From contig NZ_CP023317.1 of the NCBI RefSeq assembly GCF_009497655.1, positions 2,757,501 to 2,821,500 on the forward strand: DNA of 64,000 nt. Direction: 5' to 3'. Shown here in pieces: positions 1-9,407 of this stretch (position 1 is the first letter of the stretch; every line of letters starts with the position of its first letter). The translations under genes were made by a program, and so were the position numbers. Source of the DNA: Priestia megaterium (GTDB lineage Bacteria > Bacillota > Bacilli > Bacillales > Bacillaceae_H). The notes below the pieces were generated by a model. That model made no database searches and was not told where the DNA came from. It saw only the letters and a list, made by a program, of their open reading frames with translations.

Positions 1-1056
1 GGAAACATCAATCAGTTTATTTTTTACCCGGTCCTTTTCTGCTCCTGTTAAAGGCGTAGGTCGGTAGTCGTTTCGCGCCGTTGTGGAAGAAATACGGAAT
101 GGAATGACGTTGATGTCTTTATTAGTCGTTAGCTTTCCATCTTTAATCGTAAACGTCTGCTGAAATACAAATGTGTCCTTATCACTTGGGTTTTTATTTC
201 CGCCAAACATAAAGTTTCCTAAGCTGTAGACAATAAATTTATTTTTGTATTCTTCAATTCCTTGAACAACGTGAGGGTGATGACCTAAAATCAAATCTGC
301 TCCGTTATCAATTGTATACTTCGCCAGTGCCTGCTGCGCTGTATCAGGAACATAGTGTCGTTCAGATCCCCAGTGGAAATGCACAATGATAATTTTGGCG
401 CCTTTTTCTTTTAAAGACTTAATTCCGTCTTTAATCTGACTTCTTACTTCTTTTGTGTCATCCCAGCCCGGATATCCAAGCAATCCTACTTTGACTCCTT
501 TTACCGTTGTGATATATGTATCTTCATAGCCAAAATAGCCTATTCCGCTTTTCTTTAAGTTTTCTCGTGTATCATCATATCCTTGCTGTAAATAATCATG
601 CGTATGATTATTAGCCAAGTTAACGGTTTCAATACTTCCCTGTTTTAAAATATTTACAAACGAAGGATCACCTTTAAAACGAAATGTTTTACTTGCTTTT
701 TCCGTCGCAGTTGTCAGCGTTGTTTCTAAATTAACCGTTGTTAAGTCATCTTGCTCAAAGATCGATTTTACATTTTGCGTAAAATACGGCAGGCCATTTC
801 TTGCTGCTACGTCGTTAAAAGTAGAATCGTACCCAAAGCTTTCATCGTTTCCTAAGGTAAAATCTCCTGCTGCGCTAACTTTAATGGTTGTATTGATTGC
901 GTCTTTTTTCTCTTTTTTACTCGCTTCTTCTTTAGACTTTACTGTTTCTTCTTTTTTCTGCGGCTCAGAAGAGGTTTGTTCTCCTGCTCCTCCGCACGCT
1001 CCCAGTAAAAAACACAAACTTCCATAAATAACAGCTTTTTTTAAATACTTGTTCAT
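1..1056 (-). CDS. CapA-family metallophosphatase-like lipoprotein (3' end cut off by window)
   Basis: The frame is open from an ATG at 1056 to the first base of the window, 352 codons without a stop, so the C-terminus lies outside. The N-terminus is a lipoprotein signal ending in the lipobox LGAC (Cys about residue 21), followed by a Lys/Glu/Ser linker. The rest matches the poly-gamma-glutamate capsule protein CapA/PgsA-type fold, a calcineurin-like phosphoesterase relative: GDFTLGNDE, NLANNHTHDY, HFHWGSE and GHHPHVVQG are the expected metal-site-like motifs in order. The protein should be membrane anchored outside the cell. No capBC neighbours are visible, so a role in capsule synthesis is not shown. 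It is probably one of the stand-alone CapA paralogues common in bacilli. Confidence 0.85.
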   Translation of the reverse strand, partial: MNKYLKKAVIYGSLCFLLGACGGAGEQTSSEPQKKEETVKSKEEASKKEKKDAINTTIKVSAAGDFTLGNDESFGYDSTFNDVAARNGLPYFTQNVKSIFEQDDLTTVNLETTLTTATEKASKTFRFKGDPSFVNILKQGSIETVNLANNHTHDYLQQGYDDTRENLKKSGIGYFGYEDTYITTVKGVKVGLLGYPGWDDTKEVRSQIKDGIKSLKEKGAKIIIVHFHWGSERHYVPDTAQQALAKYTIDNGADLILGHHPHVVQGIEEYKNKFIVYSLGNFMFGGNKNPSDKDTFVFQQTFTIKDGKLTTNKDINVIPFRISSTTARNDYRPTPLTGAEKDRVKNKLIDVS

Positions 1057-1369
1057 GTAACGTTAAAACCCCTTTTTACGTTTTGATAACTGTGTCTGGA
1101 CTTGGTGTTTACTGCTTATTTCGCCAAATACATACAATTCTCCTGTTATATCGGCAAAATAAGTGAAATTTTTATAAAAAAAGGAAGTTTTTATATTCTT
1201 TTTGGGTTAGGACAAGAGGATTTGGCTAAGAGAAAAGTCGCGCAAACGCTGCGGAGAAAACTGATGAGCTGTACTAAACTTCAAGTGATTCACAAAATAG
1301 CAGAGCGATTCCAAACATCACCTAAAATAAAAACCTCCTTTGCTCATGCAAAGAAGGTTTTATTTAAAC
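1057..1369. other. intergenic region, 313 bp
   Basis: This gap lies between the start of the CapA-like gene and the stop of the sulfur transporter, both on the minus strand. It must hold the promoter of the CapA-like gene and it carries the transporter's terminator near 1330-1361. A 95-codon plus-strand frame crosses it, but that frame runs through the terminator and lacks a convincing ribosome site, so I do not call it a gene. Confidence 0.5.
1328..1362 (-). terminator. intrinsic terminator of the YeeE/TsuA gene
   Basis: An inverted repeat AAACCT-CTTTGC / GCAAAG-AGGTTT with a short loop lies just past the stop at 1370. On the minus strand it is followed by a run of T. Confidence 0.75.
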
Positions 1370-2623
1370 TTAACAAATCGAATCATTAGATTTAGGGTTT
1401 TTGAGTCCAAATAACGGGCGGATAAATAGTGCTAAGCCTGTGCCAAGCATTGCCATAACCATCCATACCCATCCATGAAGACTAAATGAAGCAATGCCTC
1501 CAAAGTAAGCGCCAATGTTACAGCCAAAGGCAAGTCGCGCACCATATCCCATTAAAAGGCCCCCCACAACAGCTGCTCCTGCAACCCCGGGTTTAATCTT
1601 TCCTGGTTTGAACGTTCCTTGCGCCGTCGCTGAAATGAAAGCGCCTAGTATGATCCCAAAATTCAATACGCTGGTAGAGTCTGCTAGCACACTTTGCGTT
1701 AGCGCTTCTCCATTTGCACCTTGGAAAAATCCCCAGCTTGATACATCTATTCCAGCTGCCATCATTGCTTTTCCGCCCCATAAAGCAAAGGCAGAAGTAA
1801 TACCCCAAGGATTTCCTCTTACAGCCAGCGTTAATGCATTTAATACAGCCAGCACAATCGCTGCAGTGAATAGAGGCCAAGAGCCGCGAATGATCTTTTT
1901 CCACCCTTTTGTCGTAGGAAGCTGCTTCATCATAGGCGGATTTTTCTTTTTGGCAATTTGAATCGTAATCCAGTAAATCGCTGCAAACGCGATAAGCTGT
2001 ACAATCCAAGCACCAAAATAACCAAGGCCTGTCGATTCAGCTAATGAAATAGGAGGAAGCGAAGGTTGTTTTTGCCAAAATGGCAAATGATACGCCCCGA
2101 ACATAGAGCCTACAATAAAGGCTAAAAGCGTTAAAATCATGGAAGAAGAGCCACCGCCTAACGAATACAGCGTTCCTGAGGCACATCCATTTCCTAGCTG
2201 CATGCCAATTCCAAACATAAATGAACCAACTATCACGCTGACTCCTACAGGTGAAACATATCCTTTTGGCGTTACCCCTGTAAAGCTAAAGCCTGTACTT
2301 AAAATAATAGCAAACAGCGTTGACGCAATCGCTAGCATAAGCATATGCGCTTGCAAGCCTTGAACGTTGCCGACAGATACGAGTCGGCGAAATGCTGATG
2401 TAAAGCCAAAACGTGCGTACAGAAGCGTCATTCCTAGTGCTAGACCGATAATAAATAACACACCTTGCGTCCAATCAGTCATTAGCACAATCGCTAGAAG
2501 TAAAATAACCGCTGCTATAACCCCTCCTGCAAATAACGGCTTTTGCATAGGGCTTAATTCTGTTACAACAGTAGTTGGCTTTGATTTATATGATGAGTGC
2601 AACGTTTGTGCCAAATCATCCAC
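1370..2623 (-). CDS. YeeE/YedE (TsuA-type) sulfur-compound transporter
   Basis: This is a 417-residue polytopic membrane protein with about ten hydrophobic segments. It carries the two internally repeated signatures of the YeeE/YedE family: a GNGCASGTLYSLGGG motif in the first half and FGCNIGAYFGGIASFS near the C-terminus. In the characterised member TsuA, cysteines along the pore relay thiosulfate into the cell, so thiosulfate or a related sulfur anion is the likely substrate. The first repeat motif reads FGFTSAFRR, where many relatives have a cysteine (FGFC-type), so one relay position may be missing here. No rhodanese or TusA-like gene is adjacent. The gene stands alone and ends in its own terminator. 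Confidence 0.85.
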   Translation of the reverse strand: MDDLAQTLHSSYKSKPTTVVTELSPMQKPLFAGGVIAAVILLLAIVLMTDWTQGVLFIIGLALGMTLLYARFGFTSAFRRLVSVGNVQGLQAHMLMLAIASTLFAIILSTGFSFTGVTPKGYVSPVGVSVIVGSFMFGIGMQLGNGCASGTLYSLGGGSSSMILTLLAFIVGSMFGAYHLPFWQKQPSLPPISLAESTGLGYFGAWIVQLIAFAAIYWITIQIAKKKNPPMMKQLPTTKGWKKIIRGSWPLFTAAIVLAVLNALTLAVRGNPWGITSAFALWGGKAMMAAGIDVSSWGFFQGANGEALTQSVLADSTSVLNFGIILGAFISATAQGTFKPGKIKPGVAGAAVVGGLLMGYGARLAFGCNIGAYFGGIASFSLHGWVWMVMAMLGTGLALFIRPLFGLKNPKSNDSIC

Positions 2624-2786
2624 TCCTTTTCTGATAGAAATACTAAGAATTAATATTTATCATCTTATAGCACTTCCCTTTCTCTGTAAACTATTTAGCA
2701 AAATGAAAGTGAATTGTTTATTTTTTGAGTATTCTTACTTTCGTTCATACAAAAAGCAGAAGTTTCTGTTCTTCTGCTTTTGGCTG

Positions 2787-3824
2787 CTAAACGTAAATAG
2801 AATGAATCTCTTTTAACGGTTTAGGATTAGGCTTTGCAAAATAATACCCTTGAAACAAATCATAACCCATCTCTATCAGGCATTTTAAATCTTCTTCTGT
2901 TTCTACCCCTTCTGCAAGAGCCTGTGCCCCCATTTTATGGGTGATAGCTAACATCTCTTGGGCCACTTTTTTCTGTTTCTCATTCTTACTGACTCCGTTT
3001 GTGAATTCAAATGCCAATTTCACGACGTCAGGCTCCACTTCTAAAAGCCGATTCAGCGTATTATAGCCAACTCCTACGTCATCTAAAGCATATTTAAATC
3101 CGTGGGAGCGATAATAATTCAAAATGTTTTTTAAATGCTCAATATCTTGAACATCCTCCGTTTCAATCACTTCAAACACAATTTGCTCGGGCTTTATATT
3201 CAATTCTTTAATTAATGTAAATGTAGATGCTAAGCAATGCTCAGGATTATATATTGCTGTAGGAATAAAGTTAATAAAAATCAGCTGATGATCAATAATA
3301 CTAGCATTTTTTACAGCTTCTAAGCGGCAGGCTCGGTCAAGAGCGAAGGTTTTATTTCTTATTTGAGCAGCTTCAAACATTTTAAAAGGAGGTATAATAC
3401 TTCCGTCTTCTTCTAATCCTCTTGATAAAATTTCGTGGCCAACGATATGCACGCGTTCATGATTAACCGATACAATCGGCTGATAATACGAGCAAATTCG
3501 CTTGTCTTCAATCAGCTCATCAATCCACAAGGCATCTTTCATTTTTTGGAAAGCGGTGATTGGCTCCATACGCCGCAGGTTTTCAAACGGGCTCCGCTGC
3601 TTGGCTTCTACAGCCCACACATGCCGAGGGTCTAGATGCTGATGAACATAATCCATAAAACTCCAAAAGATATCTTCCCTCATCCAGATCATATCTTCTC
3701 CAAGAGTCTTCCATTGGTTTTGAGAAATATCTTTAAAGTATTTTTCCAATTTCTTCACATCCCTTGATTGCTGAAAAGAAACCGTATATCCTGTCCTAAT
3801 TGGCAGACACGCGTCGCACCCCAT
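2787..3824 (-). CDS. EAL-domain protein (probable cyclic-di-GMP phosphodiesterase)
   Basis: In this 345-residue cytoplasmic protein, residues about 100-340 form an EAL domain. The signature triplet reads EIL (131-133) instead of EAL, but the residues that matter for c-di-GMP hydrolysis appear to be present: Glu131, Asn185 (FINFIP), the EVIE glutamates near 218-221, the Asp pair 248-249 (DDVG), Lys269 and Glu305/Glu308 (AEGVE). It is therefore probably an active phosphodiesterase. The first 100 residues lack a recognised sensor and begin with a CDAC motif that could bind metal. No GGDEF partner is adjacent. It follows the sulfur transporter gene on the same strand but is separated by a gap of about 160 bp. 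Confidence 0.85.
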   Translation of the reverse strand: MGCDACLPIRTGYTVSFQQSRDVKKLEKYFKDISQNQWKTLGEDMIWMREDIFWSFMDYVHQHLDPRHVWAVEAKQRSPFENLRRMEPITAFQKMKDALWIDELIEDKRICSYYQPIVSVNHERVHIVGHEILSRGLEEDGSIIPPFKMFEAAQIRNKTFALDRACRLEAVKNASIIDHQLIFINFIPTAIYNPEHCLASTFTLIKELNIKPEQIVFEVIETEDVQDIEHLKNILNYYRSHGFKYALDDVGVGYNTLNRLLEVEPDVVKLAFEFTNGVSKNEKQKKVAQEMLAITHKMGAQALAEGVETEEDLKCLIEMGYDLFQGYYFAKPNPKPLKEIHSIYV

Positions 3825-4023
3825 AGCTCATCTTCTCCCTCATTTATCATCAGTTTTTTGTATGTATACACGGATAGTTCTTAGGAACTATACCACTTTT
3901 AAGAAACTTGCAAACCCTATTTTTCCGCTAAAATAGAATGTACCAAAAAGTTTTGGTAAAATGATAGACGTGTTTTATTGTCTACATCATAAGACGCACT
4001 TGATAAAAGGAAGTGAACTATAC

Positions 4024-4356
4024 ATGAGCAAAAACCGTTTTACGAAGTGGTTTTTATTTTCTTTACTACTCTTTGCCTTAAGTACTGGAGCAATGTATTA
4101 TACGCTCTATATATCGTACTGGGCGTATTCTATTAAACTGTTTTTAATTGTGGTGCCGCTCTTTACATTATTATCGGTTGCTTTTGGTTCGTTGGTAATC
4201 GTTCATGAGCGCAAAAGAAAACGCGTATTTCAGCTACAAAATGAAGGAGGCATTTCCAAAAATACGTTTATTCAAGGTTTTTCCGAAATAACGGTAGGAG
4301 CAGGCTGCATCTTGCTGTGCTTTTTTCTCTTTCTTTATTTTCTAATGGATTATTAA
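4024..4356 (+). CDS. small three-helix membrane protein, unknown function
   Basis: The 110-residue reading starts at the ATG at 4024, which has AAAGGAAGTG ten bases upstream. An in-frame ATG at 3961 has no ribosome site. Three hydrophobic stretches are visible, at roughly residues 8-30, 35-60 and 85-108, with a Lys/Arg-rich loop (ERKRKR) between the second and third. I do not recognise the family. The gene is convergent with the alcohol dehydrogenase gene, and the two share a terminator. Confidence 0.6.
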   Translation: MSKNRFTKWFLFSLLLFALSTGAMYYTLYISYWAYSIKLFLIVVPLFTLLSVAFGSLVIVHERKRKRVFQLQNEGGISKNTFIQGFSEITVGAGCILLCFFLFLYFLMDY

Positions 4357-4364
4357 GTACATAT

Positions 4365-4395
4365 AAAAAAGACGAGCAGGCAGCTCGTCTTTTTA
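4365..4395. terminator. bidirectional intrinsic terminator
   Basis: A perfect 7-bp stem, GACGAGC / GCTCGTC, with a 5-base loop is flanked by six A on one side and five T on the other. It can serve the small membrane protein gene on the plus strand and the alcohol dehydrogenase gene on the minus strand. Confidence 0.85.
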
Positions 4396-5565
4396 TTTGG
4401 ATCTTTCTAGAATATCTCGAACGGTTGCATAATCAAGCTCTTTATAAGTACCAACACCTGGTTTTACAAAGGTCTTTTCAACAATCGCATCAAATTCAGA
4501 GTCATCAATATCATAGTCACGCAAGCTGTTCGGGGCTCCTAAGTCATTCCAGAAAGTGCGAAGCGCTTTTGCACCTTCCATTGCTGTTTCTTCATCGCTT
4601 TTTCCTTCTGGGTTGATGCCAAATACGTTTACAGCCAGTTGTTTTACACGAGAAGGATCTTCTTTTAGCACATGCTCCAGCCAATTAGGGAACAAGATAG
4701 CAAGGCCGCCTCCGTGGGGAATATCATACACGGCCGACAGAGCATGTTCAATACGATGAGTAGCCCAGTCTCCTCCATCCGTTCCGTTTGCTAAGCTTCC
4801 GTTAAAAGCCGTCGTGCTGATATACATCATTGTTTCACGATACTGATAAGAAGTCAGGTTTGTAAGAAGCTTAGGACCTTCTTGTACAGCTGTTCTTAGC
4901 AATGATTCAATAAAGCCGTCGATCATTGGCGTATTTTCTGTGCGGTGAAAATAGTGTTCAAGCGCATGCGACATACTATCAACAATTCCATAGACTGTTT
5001 GGTCGCGCGGCACTGAAAACGTGTACGCCGGATCTAAGATAGAAAAGACGGGAAATACATGAGAAGACGTCCAACCTAGCTTTTCTTTTGTTTCCCAATT
5101 TGTAATAACAGAAGTTGAATTCATTTCAGATCCTGTTGCCGCAAGTGTTAAGACCGTTCCAAAAGGAAGAGCACCTGTAATCTCTACTTTGCGTGTAATT
5201 AAGTCCCATGTATTCCCTTCATACACGGCTCCAGCTGCGATAGCTTTTGTACAATCGATCACGCTTCCCCCCCCAACGGCTAAGAGAAAATCAATGTTTT
5301 CTTTTTTACATATGTCAACGCCTTTAGCTACCGTAGTCAAACGAGGGTTCGGTTCTACACCAGACAGCTCGTGAACAACCGCGTCAATAGACTGAAGTTC
5401 AGCTTTCACTTCGTCGTATACGCCATTTTGTTTGATGCTTCCTCCTCCGTATACTAACAGAACGTTTACTTGTTTAGTGTAAGAAGCAAGCTCTTGCGAT
5501 AGCTTCGTAATTTGATTTTTTCCAAAGTATAATTTGGTAGGATTGTGCTGCAAAAATATATTCAT
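4393..5565 (-). CDS. iron-containing alcohol dehydrogenase (BdhA/YugJ-like)
   Basis: This 390-residue group III (iron-dependent) alcohol dehydrogenase has the usual family length. The nucleotide-binding GGGS lies at 98-101, and the four metal ligands can be placed at Asp196, His200 (DSMSHALEH), His270 (WATH) and His284 (DIPHGGG). The spacing matches E. coli YqhD and Bacillus YugJ/YugK-type NAD(P)H-dependent butanol/aldehyde reductases. It should reduce medium-chain or toxic aldehydes in the cytoplasm. A LysR-type regulator gene lies 85 bp upstream on the same strand, which may control it; no sequence evidence links the two directly. Confidence 0.9.
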   Translation of the reverse strand: MNIFLQHNPTKLYFGKNQITKLSQELASYTKQVNVLLVYGGGSIKQNGVYDEVKAELQSIDAVVHELSGVEPNPRLTTVAKGVDICKKENIDFLLAVGGGSVIDCTKAIAAGAVYEGNTWDLITRKVEITGALPFGTVLTLAATGSEMNSTSVITNWETKEKLGWTSSHVFPVFSILDPAYTFSVPRDQTVYGIVDSMSHALEHYFHRTENTPMIDGFIESLLRTAVQEGPKLLTNLTSYQYRETMMYISTTAFNGSLANGTDGGDWATHRIEHALSAVYDIPHGGGLAILFPNWLEHVLKEDPSRVKQLAVNVFGINPEGKSDEETAMEGAKALRTFWNDLGAPNSLRDYDIDDSEFDAIVEKTFVKPGVGTYKELDYATVRDILERSK

Positions 5566-5650
5566 GTTCTACACCTCTAGTTTTCTTTTCTTGTAAAAAG
5601 TGTATCACGAAAGCAGCTTCATCATTATTGAAGATTCTCTATATCTATTA

Positions 5651-6541
5651 TCAATATTTTTGATAACCTTCTTGTACAAGTGAAATGAAGTGTTGAATGG
5701 GTGCCGTCAGCCATTTTTTCTTTTTGAATATGAGCTGTGAATAAAGATAAAATTCTTCATGGTCAAACGGGATTTTAATCAGTTTTCCATTTTCAATCTC
5801 TTGTTTTACCGCTATTTCTGGCACAAGAGCAATACCTAAATTATCCGCTACGCACTGTTTAATTGCTTCAAGACTGCTAAATGAAATCACCGATTGCATA
5901 TGAATACCCCTGCTGCGCATCATCTCTTCTAAAAGCGTACGATAAGGGCAGCCGCTCTCGGTTAAAATGATGGTTTCTCCTTCAAACTCTTCCATTACAA
6001 CGTTGTTTTTTTCACTAAAAAAATGAGAAGGCGAAGCAATCATAACCATGTTTTCTTTTCGAATAGGAATCACTTGTAAGCTTGAAGATGTTTGAAGGCG
6101 ATCAAGCAAAACGGCTACGTCATACTTTCCGTCAATAATCCCTTGTGTTAAATTTGGACATAAACCCGCTTCTAGCATAATCTTTAGAGAAGGGTGCTGC
6201 TTTTTTAATTCACGAATATACGGTGTAATAAAATAAGCGGCCAGCGACTCCACGGTTCCTATTGAAACTGTTCCTCTAGCATCTTCATTCGTAGTAAGGC
6301 GCTCTTTTGCTTCATTTAATAACTCGGTTACTTGATTCACATAATAAAGCAATTCTTCACCAGGCTGAGTCAGCTTCATTTTTTGTCCTGTTCGTTCAAA
6401 TAGTTTTTGACCGTAATGATCCTCTAATTTTTTTATATGAGTGGTAACGCTTGACTGAGCATACCCTAATTCCTCGCCCGTTCGTGTATAGCTCCCCCAC
6501 TTCGCTACTTCTTTAAATGTATATAAATAGTTAATATCCAT
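5651..6541 (-). CDS. LysR-family transcriptional regulator
   Basis: The 296-residue protein has the usual LysR length. An N-terminal winged helix-turn-helix is clear (LYTFKEVAKWGSYTRTGEEL through SSVTTHIKKLEDHYGQKLFER, residues 6-52). It is followed by a linker helix and a periplasmic-binding-protein-like effector domain from about residue 90. The effector is unknown. The gene is upstream of, and on the same strand as, the iron alcohol dehydrogenase. The divergent side carries a 48-residue small gene and an EamA exporter, either of which could be a target. Confidence 0.9.
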   Translation of the reverse strand: MDINYLYTFKEVAKWGSYTRTGEELGYAQSSVTTHIKKLEDHYGQKLFERTGQKMKLTQPGEELLYYVNQVTELLNEAKERLTTNEDARGTVSIGTVESLAAYFITPYIRELKKQHPSLKIMLEAGLCPNLTQGIIDGKYDVAVLLDRLQTSSSLQVIPIRKENMVMIASPSHFFSEKNNVVMEEFEGETIILTESGCPYRTLLEEMMRSRGIHMQSVISFSSLEAIKQCVADNLGIALVPEIAVKQEIENGKLIKIPFDHEEFYLYSQLIFKKKKWLTAPIQHFISLVQEGYQKY

Positions 6542-6759
6542 GTGCTGCTCCTTATGTACTGCTGTTTTGTTTCGTTATCCATATGCTAAAGCTGTTCTTA
6601 ATCAGAACCTATACGTAAATAGAATCACAGTACAGTATAAGCGAACTTGTTTTGCCAAGCAATTTTATCAACCTTAAAAATTCTTTTTATATTAGGCAAT
6701 TACGTCGTTTTTTGTTCATAGAATGAAAAACAAACTTATGAAAAGAAAGGGTGTATCTC

Positions 6760-6906
6760 GTGACAGCCTACAAAGAAGTGCTATATAAAGGAAAACGCTT
6801 TGTACTGATTCACGTATATGATTCAGGATACTGTGAAATTCGACCGATTGATCATGCTTTTAAAGTCGAACTTGTGCGATTAGATGAGATAGAACAATGT
6901 GGATAA
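6760..6906 (+). CDS. 48-residue conserved-looking small protein
   Basis: A GTG at 6760 is preceded by AAAGAAAGGG at a good distance and opens a frame of 48 codons that ends just before a strong terminator. The peptide (VTAYKEVLYKGKRFVLIHVY at its N-terminus) is soluble, mixed-charge and beta-strand-like, ending in two Glu and a Cys. I do not recognise a family. The ribosome site, the tight terminator and the codon use together make it a likely real gene. Confidence 0.6.
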   Translation: MTAYKEVLYKGKRFVLIHVYDSGYCEIRPIDHAFKVELVRLDEIEQCG

Positions 6907-6914
6907 CAGTCATG

Positions 6915-6941
6915 AACGCAGCCATTGCAGCTGCGTTTTTG
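6915..6941 (+). terminator. intrinsic terminator of the 48-residue gene
   Basis: An 8-bp perfect stem, AACGCAGC / GCTGCGTT, with a 7-base loop is followed by TTTTGTTTG, directly after the stop at 6906. Confidence 0.85.
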
Positions 6942-7073
6942 TTTGTATTATAAACAAGTGGATGAGATAAAAATACCTGAATTGGCTGGCCTTTTACATA
7001 ATTTCTTCCTGTATACTTTGTAACTAAGGATATCCGCACTTATTTACTTTTTATACTTACACGAGGTGATGAC

Positions 7074-7985
7074 ATGAAAAAAGGCTGGCTGGAATGGATA
7101 TTATTATCCGTTGCGTTAATTTGGGGAGCCAATTATACAATCGGAAAATTTGGAGTTGCTCATATGTCTTCCATTCAATTTAGCGCGCTGCGTTTTATAA
7201 TGGTTGCTCCTATTCTTTTACTTATTACAGGAATAGTAGAGCGAGGCATTCGGATCGAAAAAAAAGACTGGGGACGTTTAATAGCGGTCAGCATAGTAGG
7301 CGTTACACTCTATCAAACGCTGTTTATGGTATCCGTTAAGTATACGACAGCTACAAATGCTTCTTTACTTATTTCGATGTCTCCTATTTTCACAGGAATC
7401 TTAGCTATCTTATATAAGCATGAAGCTTTTTCATTAAAAACACAGCTAGGCTCTGTGCTTGCTTTTTTCGGGGCTGCGTTTGTACTGCTGTTTGGTCACT
7501 CTAGTCATGCGCTGTCGCAGCTTGCATGGTTCGGAAATATCATGGGGATTGTAGCGGCCGTTGCGTGGGGCTGGTATCCGATTTTAGCAAAACCTTTAGT
7601 CGTAAAATATTCTGCTTTGCGCGTGACTGCCTGGTCTGCTTTGATCGGAGCTATTCCTCTTACTGTCTACTGTCTTTTCACCTATCAAACGCTTATCTGG
7701 CCAACAGATGTAGGCAGCTGGAGCTCTTTGGCATACTCTGTTTTGTTCGTGACGGTGTACGGACTAGTAATGTGGTATGTAGGAATTGGAAAAATTGGAT
7801 CTACAAAAGTAATGGTTTACATGTATGTTATTCCTTTATTTGCCGTTGTTTTTGCTGCTGTAGCCATTGGAGAAACCATCAATTCCATGCAGCTGCTTGG
7901 AGGACTTATTATTTTTAGCGGTTTGTATATTGTTAAAAAAAGCCCTGCTCCTAAAACAGCTCTCAAACTTAAAAAAGCAAACTAA
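7074..7985 (+). CDS. EamA/DMT-family transporter
   Basis: The 303-residue protein has ten hydrophobic segments arranged as two EamA repeats, with the typical opening of a segment containing LIWGANYTIGKF and a second repeat opening around AVAWGWYPILAKP. Members export amino acids, nucleotides or other small metabolites; the substrate cannot be read from the sequence. The start at 7074 has GAGGTGATG directly upstream. It is a single-gene unit with its own promoter region after the preceding terminator and a hairpin downstream. Confidence 0.85.
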   Translation: MKKGWLEWILLSVALIWGANYTIGKFGVAHMSSIQFSALRFIMVAPILLLITGIVERGIRIEKKDWGRLIAVSIVGVTLYQTLFMVSVKYTTATNASLLISMSPIFTGILAILYKHEAFSLKTQLGSVLAFFGAAFVLLFGHSSHALSQLAWFGNIMGIVAAVAWGWYPILAKPLVVKYSALRVTAWSALIGAIPLTVYCLFTYQTLIWPTDVGSWSSLAYSVLFVTVYGLVMWYVGIGKIGSTKVMVYMYVIPLFAVVFAAVAIGETINSMQLLGGLIIFSGLYIVKKSPAPKTALKLKKAN

Positions 7986-8052
7986 CAAGAGTAACGGATG
8001 CGGAGAAATTGCTAAAAGCTATTTTACTAGTAAATCCACACTATAGATGACA

Positions 8053-8089
8053 ACGACTAACGCTCAGGAAAAACCTGAGCGTTAGTCGT
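8053..8089. terminator. 16-bp perfect hairpin, probable terminator
   Basis: A 16-bp stem (ACGACTAACGCTCAGG / CCTGAGCGTTAGTCGT) with a 5-base loop lies between the convergent EamA and lipoprotein genes. The T tract after it is poor, so termination strength is uncertain, but the position fits a shared terminator. Confidence 0.6.
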
Positions 8090-8134
8090 ATGAAATTTTA
8101 CTGATCTAATTGAATAAAACGATTGTTAGTTTCA

Positions 8135-8872
8135 TTAATGAACCTTCATTATATTAATTAATTCTATGATTTTTTTATCCTCACCTGGGTCAACGTGAAC
8201 CAGCTTTGTATTTTGAATAATATCCTCTGTGTAATTTTTCATAAAACCCTTATCTACCTGAGCAGAACTGGACCAATGTGAAGGAACGTTGTACACGTTA
8301 ATTGTACCATTTCCGTTACTACTATAAGTCACTGAACCATCAACAGAACGAGAACCCTCTAATGTAACAACGTCTTTTGGATAGCTAGCACTAGTATCGT
8401 CATAAATATTGACTAATTCTCCGGCTGAAATGTGGCGAACATTTAGCTCATCTATCTCTTGATTTGGTCCTAGCTGTAACCAAATTCGAGCATATTCAAT
8501 TTGTTTGCTCGAATAATTAGATAGTGTTTTTTTGTCTTCCTTCTTACTAACCTTTGAATTACTATTTCCAGACGAAATGCTATCGGAATTTTCATCAACA
8601 GCTTTTTCTGAAGAGGCGTCATTTTTATCAGCTTTGTCTGATTGCTTCGACTCACTGCTTGAGGAACTTTCATCTGTTTTACTCGCAGCTTCTTTTGTTG
8701 AGGGGCTTCCATCCGTTTTGCCTGTAGCTTCTTTTACTGAGGAATTTATATTCATTTCACTTGTGGTTTCTTCTATGGATTTTTCGTCCTTGTTTCCAGC
8801 ACACCCTACTAACGTTCCCACCAGCATAAATATAGCAGCATGAAAATAAACACGCTCGGTTCGTTTTTTCAT
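8135..8872 (-). CDS. lipoprotein with Ser/Lys-rich linker
   Basis: The 245-residue protein begins with a positively charged signal peptide ending in the lipobox LVGC (Cys about 24), so it should be anchored on the outer face of the membrane. Residues about 30-115 form a low-complexity linker rich in Ser, Lys, Glu and Asp with imperfect repeats (KEA-x-KTD). A folded C-terminal domain of about 130 residues follows, starting near SSKQIEYARIWLQLG. This resembles wall-spanning lipoproteins with a sensor or binding domain, but I cannot name the family. It is transcribed alone. Confidence 0.7.
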   Translation of the reverse strand: MKKRTERVYFHAAIFMLVGTLVGCAGNKDEKSIEETTSEMNINSSVKEATGKTDGSPSTKEAASKTDESSSSSESKQSDKADKNDASSEKAVDENSDSISSGNSNSKVSKKEDKKTLSNYSSKQIEYARIWLQLGPNQEIDELNVRHISAGELVNIYDDTSASYPKDVVTLEGSRSVDGSVTYSSNGNGTINVYNVPSHWSSSAQVDKGFMKNYTEDIIQNTKLVHVDPGEDKKIIELINIMKVH

Positions 8873-8957
8873 TCGTCAAATCATTCCTTTCGTTTATTTG
8901 TTAATTTAAGCGAATGACAATATTTTCGTTTTATATCCAAACCTGTATAAAAAGCAG

Positions 8958-9407
8958 CTAGACTCTTTTTAAACTGTATTCATGAGTAATTTTATATTGA
9001 TTATATACGCGTTTAAAACCGGTTCGTTCATAAAATAACTTCGCTTCCTCAGTATCTGTATAAAGAACGAGGCTGTCGTAGTAGTTCTCTGCATAGTGAA
9101 TAATTTCTTTTAAAAGTCGTTTACCTATACCCTTTCTGCGAAACTGAGCTGAAACATAAAATCTTCTTACTCTTCCAACGTTAGCACACTTACTGTAAGG
9201 GTCTTGATTAAGGGCCGCTACGGCTATTAATTCGTTTTGTTCACCGTAAACTCCCCACAGCCTTTCTCCTGTTTTGTTAAATACGTTTTGAGCATTTTTA
9301 TATTCTGCTATTAGCTTTGTAAGAAAGACAAAACCTTCCTGCTGACTTTCCATTAGCAGTTCTTTTATATCCTGCTCCATAAGATACGTTAGCCTGATGA
9401 TTTTCAT
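8958..9407 (-). CDS. GNAT-family N-acetyltransferase
   Basis: The 149-residue protein shows the GNAT core: a beta-strand with GVYGEQNELIAVAAL, the acetyl-CoA pyrophosphate loop QFRRKGIGKRLL (Q/R-x-x-G-x-G/A type), and the C-terminal LFYERTGFKRV motif. The acceptor is unknown. Its start codon overlaps the stop of the upstream MFS gene by four bases (ATGA), so the two are translationally coupled and probably work together, for example as efflux and modification of the same compound. Confidence 0.85.
   Translation of the reverse strand: MKIIRLTYLMEQDIKELLMESQQEGFVFLTKLIAEYKNAQNVFNKTGERLWGVYGEQNELIAVAALNQDPYSKCANVGRVRRFYVSAQFRRKGIGKRLLKEIIHYAENYYDSLVLYTDTEEAKLFYERTGFKRVYNQYKITHEYSLKRV

Noticed and set aside
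1102-1389. 95-codon plus-strand frame
   Set aside because: It has no ribosome site and crosses a terminator hairpin and the start of another gene.
1515-1961. Long plus-strand frame opposite the YeeE/TsuA gene
   Set aside because: It is a complementary-strand shadow of a clearly coding gene.
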